Source of the DNA: ECT2AJA-110-A sp035399845
GTDB lineage: Bacteria > Planctomycetota > Phycisphaerae > UBA1845 > UTPLA1
DNA: 64,000 nt
Assembly: GCA_035399845.1 (NCBI GenBank)
Contig: DAOPJV010000025.1
Coordinates: 1 to 64,000 of the forward strand
Reading direction: 5' to 3'
In this document: positions 54,201-61,571 of the stretch, piece by piece
How the letters are laid out: every line of letters begins with the position of its first letter
Numbering within the stretch: the first letter of the stretch is position 1
The notes under the pieces: model-generated
Told to the model about the DNA's origin: nothing
Database searches by the model: none
What the model saw: the letters and a program-made list of their open reading frames with translations, nothing else
Translations under genes and position numbers: made by a program

Positions 54201-56490
54201 CTTGCCCAGTGTGACGACGCCCATCGTGATCGAAGGACAGGGCCACGTCATACAACGCGGCGCCGGCGCAGTCGGAGTGTTCCGTCACTTCGGCGTCGAC
54301 GGGGGCGACCTCACTCTGCGCGAACTGACGTTGCGTGATGGCGCCGCGAGTCGTGCCGGCTCCCTACGCGTCTATTCAGGAACGCTCTCGATGATCGATT
54401 GTCACGTGATGGATAACCGCGGGCACTTCCGGTCTGGCGCACTCTATGCGATTGGCGGTTCCGATGTCACGCTTGAACGCGTCACAATGACAGGCAACAG
54501 GACAGACAATGCATACGGCGGGGCCGTCGATATGTGGGGCGGCACATTGGTGATTCGCGATTCTATATTTGCCGGAAACACCGCGGATTCGGGTAGCGCC
54601 ATATCCGTCACTGACATGGCTCAGGCATTCGTGACGAATACAATCTTCTCGAGCAACTTCGCCGAGAATATCGGCGGTGCGATCTACAACAGCAACAGCA
54701 CGCTCATGCTGGTGAACTGCACGATTGCCGGCAACCGCCGCGATGCCGGCCGCAGTGGGTTGTACACCGCCACCGGATCTACGACCACGCTGATCAACAG
54801 TCTGGTATGGGGCAATTCGTCCGCATCCGGCCCGCAAATCTATACAGAAGCTGGCGGTACGATGAACTTGAGTTTCAATGGTCTTGAAGGCGGTCTGGCC
54901 GCCGTCGAGGGCCCGCTTAACGACAACGGCGGCAATCAATCGTTCACGAACGCGGACGTGGTCTTCGTCAATCCGATCGACGCGGCGAACGCGCCCACCT
55001 CGATTGGCGACTATCACCTCACGACCAGCAGTGTCGCCATCAACCTCGGCGACAACGCCGCCGCGACGAACGCCGGACTGACCTTCGACATCGACGGCGA
55101 CGCCCGCATCATCGGCGGCGTGGTCGATCTCGGCGCCGACGAAGTCGATGCATGTGTTGGCGACGGCGACAGCGACGGCGACGGTGTGTGCGACGCCGTC
55201 GACGCCTGCCCCGGCTTCGACGACAACGTCGACCATGATAACGACGGCGTGCCGGACGGGTGCGACGTCTGCGACTTCATCGACGACAACCAGAAGGTTC
55301 ATAACGAGACGCAGGACACGTACTACACGACGCTTCAGTCGGCCATCGACGCCGCCAACAACGGCGATGTTCTTCAGCTTGCTGAGTGCGTCTTCTTTGA
55401 AGACAACATCACGTTTACGCCCGGCGTTGACGTCACGATCCGTGGCGGCAGCGATCGAATCATCGACGGCGGAGACGATGACAACGATCCCATATTCGTC
55501 ATTGATGGCGGCGCTTTCGAGGCGCGACCCGTGATCGAGGGCATGACGATTCGGAACGTGGGCGGTCCGGCCATCACAGTGGCCGATGGCAATTCACCCA
55601 CGCTCCGGCGCCTGACCTTCCCACAGGTCGAAGCGGACCACGTGATTGCCGCCGGCGGCTCGACGCTGATCGACAGTTGCCTCTTCGGCCAATGCACAGC
55701 GACGGATGCGATCGTACGACTCAGCGAGCAGGCGACGATGCTTCAATGTCTGACATACGCCAATACGACGCCGCATGAGGTCCGCGCTGAGGCGGGATCG
55801 CCGCGAGTCGTCAACTGCACGATCAGCGGCCCCAATGACTCGATCCACGCCGCGGACGGGGTCACAGTGGACGCGGTCAACTCGATCTTCGAAGGTGGTG
55901 TCTCAACCAGTGGGAGCGGCGCCATCAACGCGTTTCGCTGTCTCTATCAGGGCGCCACGGGCGACAACATCGATGGCCTGCCAACCTATCAACAGCCCGG
56001 GAATCCGTACCTGTTTGCCCAGGGCTCTTTGGGCATCGACGCCGCCGACTACGACGCTTACGTCGCCGCCGGCGGCGCCTTGCAGGACGTCGGTCATCAA
56101 CCACGAACGCACGATGACCTTGGAACGCTCGACACCGGCTCGGGCGCGATCAGTTACCTCGACATCGGCGCCATCGAATACCAGGGGCTGACAGATTCAG
56201 ACGATGACGGAGTCGGCGACGCGATCGACGCGTGCCCCGGATTCGACGACAACGAAGACGCGGACAATGACGGTCTCCCCAACGGCTGCGACGCCTGCCC
56301 CAATCAGGCCACGGGCGACGTGAACGACGATGGGTTCGTGGACGCGGGTGACATCGCAGGTTTCGCCGCGATTCTCCTCGATCCGGACGCCGCGACGCCC
56401 GACGAGCTCTGCGCCGCGGATACCAACGGCGACGCCGCTGTGAATGGCCTCGACATCCAGGGCTTTGTCGAATTGATGATTGCTCCTTAA
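48229..56490 (+). CDS. Giant secreted modular protein: PATR, TSP3 and beta-helix modules, dockerin
   Basis: A 2753-residue exported protein. Start ATG with AGGAG nine bases before; signal peptide about 1-36 (ALTFLLSNASTLTAQ). Residues about 37-690 form a beta-helix with autotransporter-associated strand repeats (GAGTLTLGGANTFSGGVTVN). Then calcium-binding thrombospondin-3 stretches (DADGDGVPDGCDICPGFDD) at about 692, 1112, 1571, 1907, 2311 and 2655 separate five parallel-helix modules: A at 815, 1612 and 2357 (YYPTIQAALDAAQDGDVIQL), and B at 1214 and 1947 (VHVATSQELSDAIDCANYLP). A dockerin-like end (about 2697-2753) has GDVNDDGFVDAGDIAGF. No autotransporter barrel is present, so it is probably released or surface-bound through the dockerin or calcium modules. 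Confidence 0.88.
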   Translation: MPSVAHPVHHESLRLRIIRRCACALALTFLLSNASTLTAQTTYNWTGNQNNNWDNGGNWGGASGYPDDPMHNANFDSSNYGQSDLVIDTRGGTFDILNLQMFAAEEPLTFRSSENNPGLIRVHGNVRFGNNGVNAPTGAHVFETNVEVVNASEWSRGLNHYVDFLGVLSGAGTLTATANAEGVGRTHSIWRNANTFTGTLIIQDVYVDIQNRNAFQNANVVINYDDGFDIDGATLAGQTVNIGSLSGTGRLDFQASHFVTTTNSNTTFSGVLRSTGSNSQARNFTKAGAGILTLSGQITNFGTLYNTGGGEVEILHGGTWQRLEADSGTIDIRGGATVNLANDGPNVFFLNGGGSVFIREGADVTLTGTATNPPPRVIQTGGGSFNVSGSGSTLTAPQITVGPSGTGSQLFVADAGGAADVGLLQVGDIAPDDGSSGAAAASNSGVIDADQISLFPRGSLLVSGGQVIADQIVVGGSTEPMALSDGSPGAALVIGGSGGSTTFNNVIQNNVGGAGSVRKEGAGTLTLGGANTFSGGVTVNGGTLLATNTSGSATGPGNVTVASGATLGGTGACAGAVTVHSGGTVAPGASIGTLTVGNATFEGGSNLNIEFFAGTSTVQSDKLVVNGTATLGGMLNITRLSGSVSLPSNPFVILTADNLVGTFDQIITPFGSLWNVVYDRVTGEVRVGICLDSDNDGVCDENDICSGFDDHLDADGDGVPDGCDICPGFDDSVDADNDGVPDGCDICPGGNDTLDTDSDGVPDFCDPCPLDNPNDSDSDGVCDSNDICPSANDTSDADSDGIPDGCDTCPSSPNVHNVTQDAYYPTIQAALDAAQDGDVIQLGACTFTENGLTIPQGVNVTLQGAGAAATTIDCNNAGPAITINGGATPSTSVIRDLAITGGGSDKFAIVMGEGDSPTIQSVVVHQWVGEGIVVAGSASVLDRCSFLDNQTEFGVVALNSVVMRQCVIVDTGTSSSVLLLAGTAAQIVNCTINSAGGIDAGPLATLDLINSIVKGAVLVYETGTLNASRSMYVGATGDNIDADPVFSDSYKLVEGSPAIDAANYDAYITAGGGATDIDGAPRTHDDLGVGDTGVGAITYLDIGAAEFQSFSDSDNDGVGDAFDICPGFDDNVDTDNDSVPDGCDACAGFDDNMDADSDGVPDGCDVCAGFDDIEDADGDGTPDGCDVCPGFNDYNDMDNDGVPDACDADCTTFPVHVATSQELSDAIDCANYLPDSGTIYLDADITLTSELDVSSPIVIEGQGHVIERDSGANLNQLIFVSTIGELTLRELTLRNGASGHGGAVRVTSGTLTMIDCQVTDSSGHFGAGAILAQNNSDVTLERVVMTGNVTDSGNGGALEMVGGTLAIRDSVFAGNTARSGSAIYIDGVNQALVANSIFSGNYADGNGGAVWNKNGTLTLVNCTLVNNRGLTNGCGLFTTASATSNLINCIVGGATTDSGPSSEIYTDIGGVFNTSFTALKGGFASVAGSYNDLGGNLSFTNLSDVFVNPIDGANAPTTDGDYHIVPNSVVIDQGDNTEATNAGLTTDIDGDDRIIGLTVDMGADEATCSLDGDDDGDGVCNSVDVCPGFDDKADVDGDGTPDACDFCPDSPNVYNVTQDVYYSTIQAALDAAQNDDLIQLGACTFEESGLTFPFGVKLTLQGAGAGETTFNCVGAGPAINLFGSTPLNSPVIRDLTITGGTSGLAISLGEGDAPTLQSVVVRQWGGVGVIAGGANVVLDRCFFVDNATDIGIAVGPSSIIRQCVIVNTGSEFSVYCPSGSTQIVNSTINSAAGVIVSGSAELDLINSIVKAPLSVESMGTLNASRSMFVGATGDNIDADPVLSDSHRLVAGSPAIDAADYDAYIAAGGAVTDVEDQPRTHDDDGVADTGVGAITYLDIGAFEFQGLTDSDNDGVGDAIDACPGFDDALDADNDGIPDGCDEDCTNAPIHVTTAQELIDAIHCANYSPNISTIFIDADIGLTSAYDNLLDDGLPSVTTPIVIEGQGHVIQRGAGAVGVFRHFGVDGGDLTLRELTLRDGAASRAGSLRVYSGTLSMIDCHVMDNRGHFRSGALYAIGGSDVTLERVTMTGNRTDNAYGGAVDMWGGTLVIRDSIFAGNTADSGSAISVTDMAQAFVTNTIFSSNFAENIGGAIYNSNSTLMLVNCTIAGNRRDAGRSGLYTATGSTTTLINSLVWGNSSASGPQIYTEAGGTMNLSFNGLEGGLAAVEGPLNDNGGNQSFTNADVVFVNPIDAANAPTSIGDYHLTTSSVAINLGDNAAATNAGLTFDIDGDARIIGGVVDLGADEVDACVGDGDSDGDGVCDAVDACPGFDDNVDHDNDGVPDGCDVCDFIDDNQKVHNETQDTYYTTLQSAIDAANNGDVLQLAECVFFEDNITFTPGVDVTIRGGSDRIIDGGDDDNDPIFVIDGGAFEARPVIEGMTIRNVGGPAITVADGNSPTLRRLTFPQVEADHVIAAGGSTLIDSCLFGQCTATDAIVRLSEQATMLQCLTYANTTPHEVRAEAGSPRVVNCTISGPNDSIHAADGVTVDAVNSIFEGGVSTSGSGAINAFRCLYQGATGDNIDGLPTYQQPGNPYLFAQGSLGIDAADYDAYVAAGGALQDVGHQPRTHDDLGTLDTGSGAISYLDIGAIEYQGLTDSDDDGVGDAIDACPGFDDNEDADNDGLPNGCDACPNQATGDVNDDGFVDAGDIAGFAAILLDPDAATPDELCAADTNGDAAVNGLDIQGFVELMIAP

Positions 56491-56706
56491 GTACAGTGAG
56501 TTAGCCCCTTGCTGTACGAATCCGTTGCATGCCCGCGGCGCCGATTGCGATCGGCGCCGTGTGGCGTGCCGGTTCATCCCGCGACCGCCGATCCACCTCC
56601 CCCGCTCATCTCAGACCATGCGGACACTTGACGCCGGAAGACGCGTGCAAACGCCGGCTCGACATCGCGAGTTTCCGATGGTCCGCGCCCTTGATAGGCT
56701 CCCGGC

Positions 56707-57408
56707 ATGATCAAGCGACAGATCGTGGCGATGGGCGGCGGCGGATTTCTCATGTCCGGGGATTTCGACAGGATGGACGCGTATGTCCTGTCGCTTGCCC
56801 GTAAGCGCAGACCGCGCGTCTGTTTCGTCCCGACCGCCGGCGGTGACAAGACCGACAACATTGCGAAGTTCCATGAGGCGTTCACAGGCGCGCGGGCGGA
56901 GGCCTCGCACCTACGCCTCTTCGGTGTGCCGCGGACGGACATTCGTGATTTTGTGCTTTCGCAGGATGTCATCTACGTCGGCGGCGGCAACACGGCCAAC
57001 ATGCTCGCCGTCTGGCGCGTTCACGGCGTCGATCGGCTGCTGCGAGAGGCGTGGCGACGCGGAATCGTGCTGACCGGCGTGAGCGCGGGCATGCTGTGCT
57101 GGTATGAGGGTGGCGTGACGGATTCCTTCGGCCGACCGCTCTCCGCCATCCACGACGGGCTCGGTCTCCTCAAAGGCAGCGCCTGCCCGCACTACGACGG
57201 CGAGACGGATCGACGCCCCATCTACCACGCGTTGCTTCGCAAGTCTCTGCCTGGCGGTGTCGCGGCGGACGACTGGGCGGCCATTCACTACATCGGCCGC
57301 AAAGTCCACGCGTGCGTCGCCGCCAAAGCCGGCGCGAAGTGCTATCGGGTTCGCGTTCGCGGGCGCGACATCCACGAGGTCGAACTGGCGACGCGACTGC
57401 TGACGTGA
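56707..57408 (+). CDS. Peptidase E family (S51) protein
   Basis: A 233-residue cytoplasmic protein of the peptidase E/cyanophycinase group, a class-I-glutamine-amidotransferase-like fold with a catalytic Ser. Motifs: IVAMGGGGFLMSGDFDRMD, RVCFVPTAGGDKTDN, DVIYVGGGNTANMLAVWR, the nucleophile elbow LTGVSAGMLCWYEGG, and SACPHYDGETDRRP with the likely catalytic His. Peptidase E cleaves Asp-X dipeptides; other members have unknown substrates. The gene stands alone, 216 bp after the giant protein gene and 171 bp before exoD; I see no clear terminator or promoter in either gap. Confidence 0.88.
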   Translation: MIKRQIVAMGGGGFLMSGDFDRMDAYVLSLARKRRPRVCFVPTAGGDKTDNIAKFHEAFTGARAEASHLRLFGVPRTDIRDFVLSQDVIYVGGGNTANMLAVWRVHGVDRLLREAWRRGIVLTGVSAGMLCWYEGGVTDSFGRPLSAIHDGLGLLKGSACPHYDGETDRRPIYHALLRKSLPGGVAADDWAAIHYIGRKVHACVAAKAGAKCYRVRVRGRDIHEVELATRLLT

Positions 57409-57579
57409 CGCGTCAGGCGCACCTGAACAGCGATTTACCATTCATTCGGGCCCGTGTTACCTCCGCGCGAGATACTCCTTCTCCGAGAAGAAGGGCGTTC
57501 AGTAATGACGTCGCCTGAATCGCGGCGGTCGCGTGGTGTTCGCGCGTCATGCCTCTCCATGAAAAAGGGCCCAATCACC

Positions 57580-58173
57580 ATGTCACAAGACACCAGCGCT
57601 CCCTCGAAGTTGAGTGAGGTCCTGAAGACAATGATCGACAAGACGGAGGGCAGTGAGCGCGTATCGCTCGGTGACTTGTTTGACGCGCTGGAGTCACGCA
57701 GCTACGGACCGATTCTGCTCGTCCCGGCGCTGATCGCGATTATTCCCGTGGTCGGTGGCGTACCAGGCGTGTCCATCCTGGCGGGCTCTCTCATAATCCT
57801 GATTGCAGCGCAGGCGGCGGCCGGACGATCACAACCCTGGCTTCCGGGCAAGCTGCTTTCATTCAGCTTCCCCCGCAAACGGCTGGTCAGGGGCTATGAG
57901 AATGTCGGCCCCTGGATTCGCAGGTCCGAGCGTCTGGTTCAACGACGGATCCCCGCGCTGACGGAAACACCGTTTGTTCGAATCATTGCCGCGTGCTGTG
58001 TTCTGCTGGGAATCCTCTTCTACCCACTCGCGCTGATCCCTTTCGCGGTTCTCGTGCCGGGACTTGGCGTCTGTTGCCTGGCCCTGGGGCTGACGACGCG
58101 CGACGGATACCTCATTGTCGCCGGACTCACTGTCTTCGCCTTTGCCACTGGTATGACTCTCTGCGCGCTCTGA
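57580..58173 (+). CDS. ExoD-like exopolysaccharide synthesis membrane protein
   Basis: A 197-residue inner-membrane protein of the ExoD family, with a short cytoplasmic start (MSQDTSAPSKLSEVLKTMID, then VSLGDLFDALESRSYGPILL) and four hydrophobic segments, two around 55-85 (LVPALIAIIPVVGGVPGVSI) and two near the C-terminus (IIAACCVLLGILFYPLALIP, GYLIVAGLTVFAFATGMTL). ExoD affects exopolysaccharide production and alkali tolerance in rhizobia; the biochemical role is unclear. The ATG at 57580 is preferred; an ATG at 57559 would add seven residues. Directly downstream lies a decayed copy of a transporter 3' end on the other strand. Confidence 0.88.
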   Translation: MSQDTSAPSKLSEVLKTMIDKTEGSERVSLGDLFDALESRSYGPILLVPALIAIIPVVGGVPGVSILAGSLIILIAAQAAAGRSQPWLPGKLLSFSFPRKRLVRGYENVGPWIRRSERLVQRRIPALTETPFVRIIAACCVLLGILFYPLALIPFAVLVPGLGVCCLALGLTTRDGYLIVAGLTVFAFATGMTLCAL

Positions 58174-58185
58174 GGCGCCCGACGC

Positions 58186-58340
58186 TCGACAAGCTCGCCA
58201 ATCCTGTGCAGCGGGCTCCACTTGGTCGCAGCGAATCCTAAATGTCGCCATGTCGTCCCTACAGCCGCCAATGGAAGGCCCCCCCGCCCCTATCCGGCGC
58301 CGGGCGAGAATCATGGAGGAGCGGGTATCGATGGCAGGGG
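58186..58340 (-). pseudogene. Decayed 3' end of an AI-2E-type transporter gene
   Basis: The minus strand reads ATFRIRCDQVEP, then after a one-base shift LHRIGELVER. This matches ATFKILCDQLEP-LHRIGEFLER, the C-terminus of the intact transporter at 60142. Weaker base similarity continues to about 58340 with more indels (AAVG for LAVP). So this is a remnant of a duplicated transporter, 13 bp past the exoD stop. The remaining bases to 58685 show no gene. Confidence 0.7.
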
Positions 58341-58685
58341 TTCCGCTCACGCAACAGGATTGACAATGGACTGGCCAAACGCCTCACCGAACATCGCTCC
58401 AGACCCACGCTCACCGAACGCCATCAGGCTACTCGCGTTCGCTTCGCAACGCCCGCCGCGGTTGGCGATCCGTTCGAACTCGGCCCTGTCCTGATCAGTA
58501 CAGGTCGTACGGATGTGGACGGCGCCTTGCGGGTCCGACCAGGATTCCCCATTGACCCGCGTCGCGCTGGCGCCCTGCGAAACAAACTTCCCGAGGAGCG
58601 AGAGACACTTCGTCGGTGATTGCCAGTTGCCGCCTGGCGGACAATGGGTCAATCTCACGACGAACGGCTGACGAGGGGCGCTTCG

Positions 58686-60203
58686 ATGCGCATAGCTTCA
58701 CGAATTGGATCCGTTACCGTCGTCTTCCAGATGTTCGTCGCTACAAGCGCGCTTGCGACAGGGCGCGTGAGTTCTGACGAGGCGCTGGACAGAGTGATCT
58801 TCTCGACGCAGTTAGTCCCATGGACGGGGATCCTGGCACGAGACTGTGTGACGGGTGAGGAATGGCAAATACACTCGCCCGTGGCGGCTAATTCAATTGC
58901 AGTTGACGCCACGCACGACAGACTGTTCTGGGCCGACGATGCGAATGGCCGCATATGGGAATCCGATACACATGGCGAAGGTGTGCGCGAGCTGCTCTCC
59001 GGCCTGAGCCACCCCACCGGTCTCGCAATCGACACAGTGAATAACGTCCTGTACTGGGGCGAGCCCCAAACATACAGCGTGTTAGGGCCGCCGATCATAT
59101 GCCGACTGGACCTGCGAACCGGCGGCATCGAGAAAATCGCGGTTCCGCATCTGCAAAAGGTTGAGAGAATCCAGGTCGATCCGGTGAACGAAGTTGTGTA
59201 CTTTCTTGATGTGTCCTGGGGGGCCATCGGTCGAATGAGCCTGAATGGAACAACACGATACACACCGCTGTCTACCAATGGGAATATCACGGATTTCGTC
59301 ATCGATCTGAATCGCCACACGCTCTATTGCGTTGCAGGCGACAGTATCCTGCGGCGCCCGATGTTCGAAGGAAGCGAACACGAGGTCGTTGTTCAGCGTG
59401 ATGGGATTTCGCATGGAACCGCTGTCCTGCTGACAAGGCAGGGAAATGCGGTCGTCTGGCAGGATCGGGCCGGAATCACTGAAGCCGATTCGGAGAATCC
59501 GAGTCAGCAGGAAGTCGTTGGGCCGAAAATCAACCTCTGCAAGGGAATTGCAATCGCAACGCGATCTGATTGTGCATTGCCGGAGCGCAACCCGAGACTG
59601 ATCGTATCAGGGTTGTTCTTCACGACGTGTCTTCTCGTCGCCGGCGCCTGTGTTGCCTTGCGCAAAGTGGGCCTTTGGGCGCCATCGCACCTGACAGCGC
59701 GAATCAAGCGTTGGATCTGTTGTGCATGCGGGGTCGGGGCGTGTCTTGGATGGGCAATCAACCTCTGTGGCGTCGATGTGTTTGCCGGGGACCGGACGCA
59801 CGCTGTCGAAATTGTGGCGGGTTCAGTCGTCTACCTGCATTCGGAAAACGAACTGAGATGGCCCGTCGGTTGGGGAGTCTGCAATCGTGCGGACTTTACA
59901 GACACGGGATCGTGGGCGCCGCACGTGACGCGAGGCGCCCTGAAGTACAGGCGCCCGCTTCGGGTTTCGGTACCCCTGTGGATGCTCGTGGCGTCGTTGT
60001 TACTCCCGCTTGCGTGGTACGCCCGTATGGCCGTCAGAATGCGAACCGGTCGCTGTACACAGTGTGGGTACCAGTATCAGGCGTCATCGACTTCCGTCTG
60101 CTCTGAGTGTGGATGGGACAATCAACGCGCGGCAAAGGCGTTCAGCGCTCCAGAAACTCGCCAATCCGATGCAGCGGCTCCAGCTGATCGCACAGGATCT
60201 TGA
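58686..60203 (+). CDS. YWTD-propeller membrane protein with zinc ribbon
   Basis: A 505-residue protein. Signal peptide about 1-24 (VVFQMFVATSALA). An N-terminal beta-propeller of LDL-receptor YWTD/NHL type spans about 30-300 (ANSIAVDATHDRLFWADDAN, HPTGLAIDTVNNVLYWGEPQ, RIQVDPVNEVVYFLDVSWG). Two to three membrane helices follow (LIVSGLFFTTCLLVAGACVA, ICCACGVGACLGWAINLCGV and LWMLVASLLLPLAWY), then a C-terminal Cys4 zinc ribbon (CTQCGYQYQ...CSECGW) as in the protein at 14974. Function unknown. Its last 20 codons run antisense into the 3' end of the transporter gene (62-bp overlap), suggesting the stop codon was acquired when the two became adjacent. Confidence 0.75.
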   Translation: MRIASRIGSVTVVFQMFVATSALATGRVSSDEALDRVIFSTQLVPWTGILARDCVTGEEWQIHSPVAANSIAVDATHDRLFWADDANGRIWESDTHGEGVRELLSGLSHPTGLAIDTVNNVLYWGEPQTYSVLGPPIICRLDLRTGGIEKIAVPHLQKVERIQVDPVNEVVYFLDVSWGAIGRMSLNGTTRYTPLSTNGNITDFVIDLNRHTLYCVAGDSILRRPMFEGSEHEVVVQRDGISHGTAVLLTRQGNAVVWQDRAGITEADSENPSQQEVVGPKINLCKGIAIATRSDCALPERNPRLIVSGLFFTTCLLVAGACVALRKVGLWAPSHLTARIKRWICCACGVGACLGWAINLCGVDVFAGDRTHAVEIVAGSVVYLHSENELRWPVGWGVCNRADFTDTGSWAPHVTRGALKYRRPLRVSVPLWMLVASLLLPLAWYARMAVRMRTGRCTQCGYQYQASSTSVCSECGWDNQRAAKAFSAPETRQSDAAAPADRTGS

Positions 60204-61332
60204 ACGTCGCCAGAATCGGCACGGCCAGCAGCGCCCCGGGGATGCCCCACAACCAGCCCCAGACGATCAGTGCGAGAAACACGACAACGGGACTGAGCCG
60301 CAGTCGATGCCCCAGGATCATCGGCGTCACGAGCGTTCCTTCAATCGTGGTCAACCCGTAATACGCGGCCATGACTAGCACGGCGTAGCCGATCGTGTCG
60401 CCCTCGATGATGGCCACAACGCCGACAACGGCGACGCCCGTCAGCGCCCCGAGATAGGGCACGAAATTCAGGAAGAACGCCATCACGCCCCACAAGGCCG
60501 GATTCGGCAGCTTCAGCGCATACATCGCCAGGGCAATGGCAATCCCCAGCGCCGTGTTGATGACTGTGATCGAGAAGATGTACGTGGCAATGTCGTTCTG
60601 AATCTTGTGGACAATCTCGACGGCCTGCTTCTTCTCCCGCAATCGCGGAAGCACGCGCACGAGCTTTCTCAGAAAGGAATCACCCGACGCAAGCAGAAAG
60701 AACAGAAACGCCACTGTCAGAAATGACATCAGCATCACGCCCTGCGTCTGCCCTAACAGGTAATCGAGCAGGCCCTCTCCCCGAACCTGCACCTTGAGGC
60801 CCGATTCCCCGACATCCGCGACCTTCTCCACGGCGTCGGAGACGGCCTTCACCTTCTTGATCGGATCTTCGAGGCTGTGGAGTTTCTGTTCGATCTTTCG
60901 AACACCGCGAGGAAGTTCGTTGAGCCACGTCGCGGCCGGCGCGGACAACCAATAGAACCCGAACGCCAGGACGATCGACAGCCCCGACAACAGCAGCCCG
61001 GATCCCGCGGAATCGGGAATCCCCGCCCGATTCAGCCAGCGCACGGGCGGCCGCAACATCAGGCTCAGCAGGACCGCCAGCACGAGCGGAATGAAGATCG
61101 CCCGAGCGACGAACAACGTGTGAAACGCCGCGATGAGGAATACGCCGGTCAAGGCGACGGAACGGATATCGATCGGTCCCCTGAATAACGAGTGGGCCTT
61201 CTCGGATTGCACGGATTCCTGTCGACGCGCGTCGTCTTCGCGGCCCTGGCCCAGGTCGCGCGTCGTCTCCCCTGCGTTCGCTTCCACCATCGGATCGGCC
61301 GCCGTGCTCTCCCGTTTTGTTTTCTGGCTCAT
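60142..61332 (-). CDS. AI-2E family (PerM/TqsA-type) transporter
   Basis: A 396-residue inner-membrane protein with about eight hydrophobic helices: LTGVFLIAAFHTLFVARAIF, LVLAVLLSLMLRPPVRWL and SGLLLSGLSIVLAFGFYWLS at the start, the helical periplasmic stretch (about 140-200, EQKLHSLEDPIKKVKAVSDA), then SFLTVAFLFFLLASGDSFLR, VINTALGIAIALAMYALKLP, FFLNFVPYLGALTGVAVVGV, TIEGTLVTPMILGHRLRLSP and WGWLWGIPGALLAVPILATF. Members export AI-2 or act as Na+/H+ antiporters; substrate here is unknown. The ATG at 61332 is preferred over a 13-codon-longer reading. A decayed copy of its 3' end lies at 58186. Confidence 0.9.
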   Translation of the reverse strand: MSQKTKRESTAADPMVEANAGETTRDLGQGREDDARRQESVQSEKAHSLFRGPIDIRSVALTGVFLIAAFHTLFVARAIFIPLVLAVLLSLMLRPPVRWLNRAGIPDSAGSGLLLSGLSIVLAFGFYWLSAPAATWLNELPRGVRKIEQKLHSLEDPIKKVKAVSDAVEKVADVGESGLKVQVRGEGLLDYLLGQTQGVMLMSFLTVAFLFFLLASGDSFLRKLVRVLPRLREKKQAVEIVHKIQNDIATYIFSITVINTALGIAIALAMYALKLPNPALWGVMAFFLNFVPYLGALTGVAVVGVVAIIEGDTIGYAVLVMAAYYGLTTIEGTLVTPMILGHRLRLSPVVVFLALIVWGWLWGIPGALLAVPILATFKILCDQLEPLHRIGEFLER

Positions 61333-61571
61333 GGCTTTCTGACTTCTCCACTCCGGGATTGCCGGTCGCAACCCGCGATTTCACGCCGCGACAACGGATA
61401 AGGGCCGCCGCCAACGCCCCTGTAACCCTAACGCCGGCGATTAAACAATTGTTGAACGCGGGTTCACGGGCGCGTCAGCGGCGCCCCCTAAAGTCTCCAA
61501 TGAAGTCACGAACGACGAAGTGAAGGACTTCGCCGAATCCATGTGAACTCCAATGCAAGGAGGTACCCTCG

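Noticed and set aside
50302..56300. Regular GACAACGACGGCGT-type DNA repeats as a possible CRISPR array
   Set aside because: They are coding thrombospondin-3 calcium repeats in one continuous frame, with no spacer-like unique inserts of constant length.
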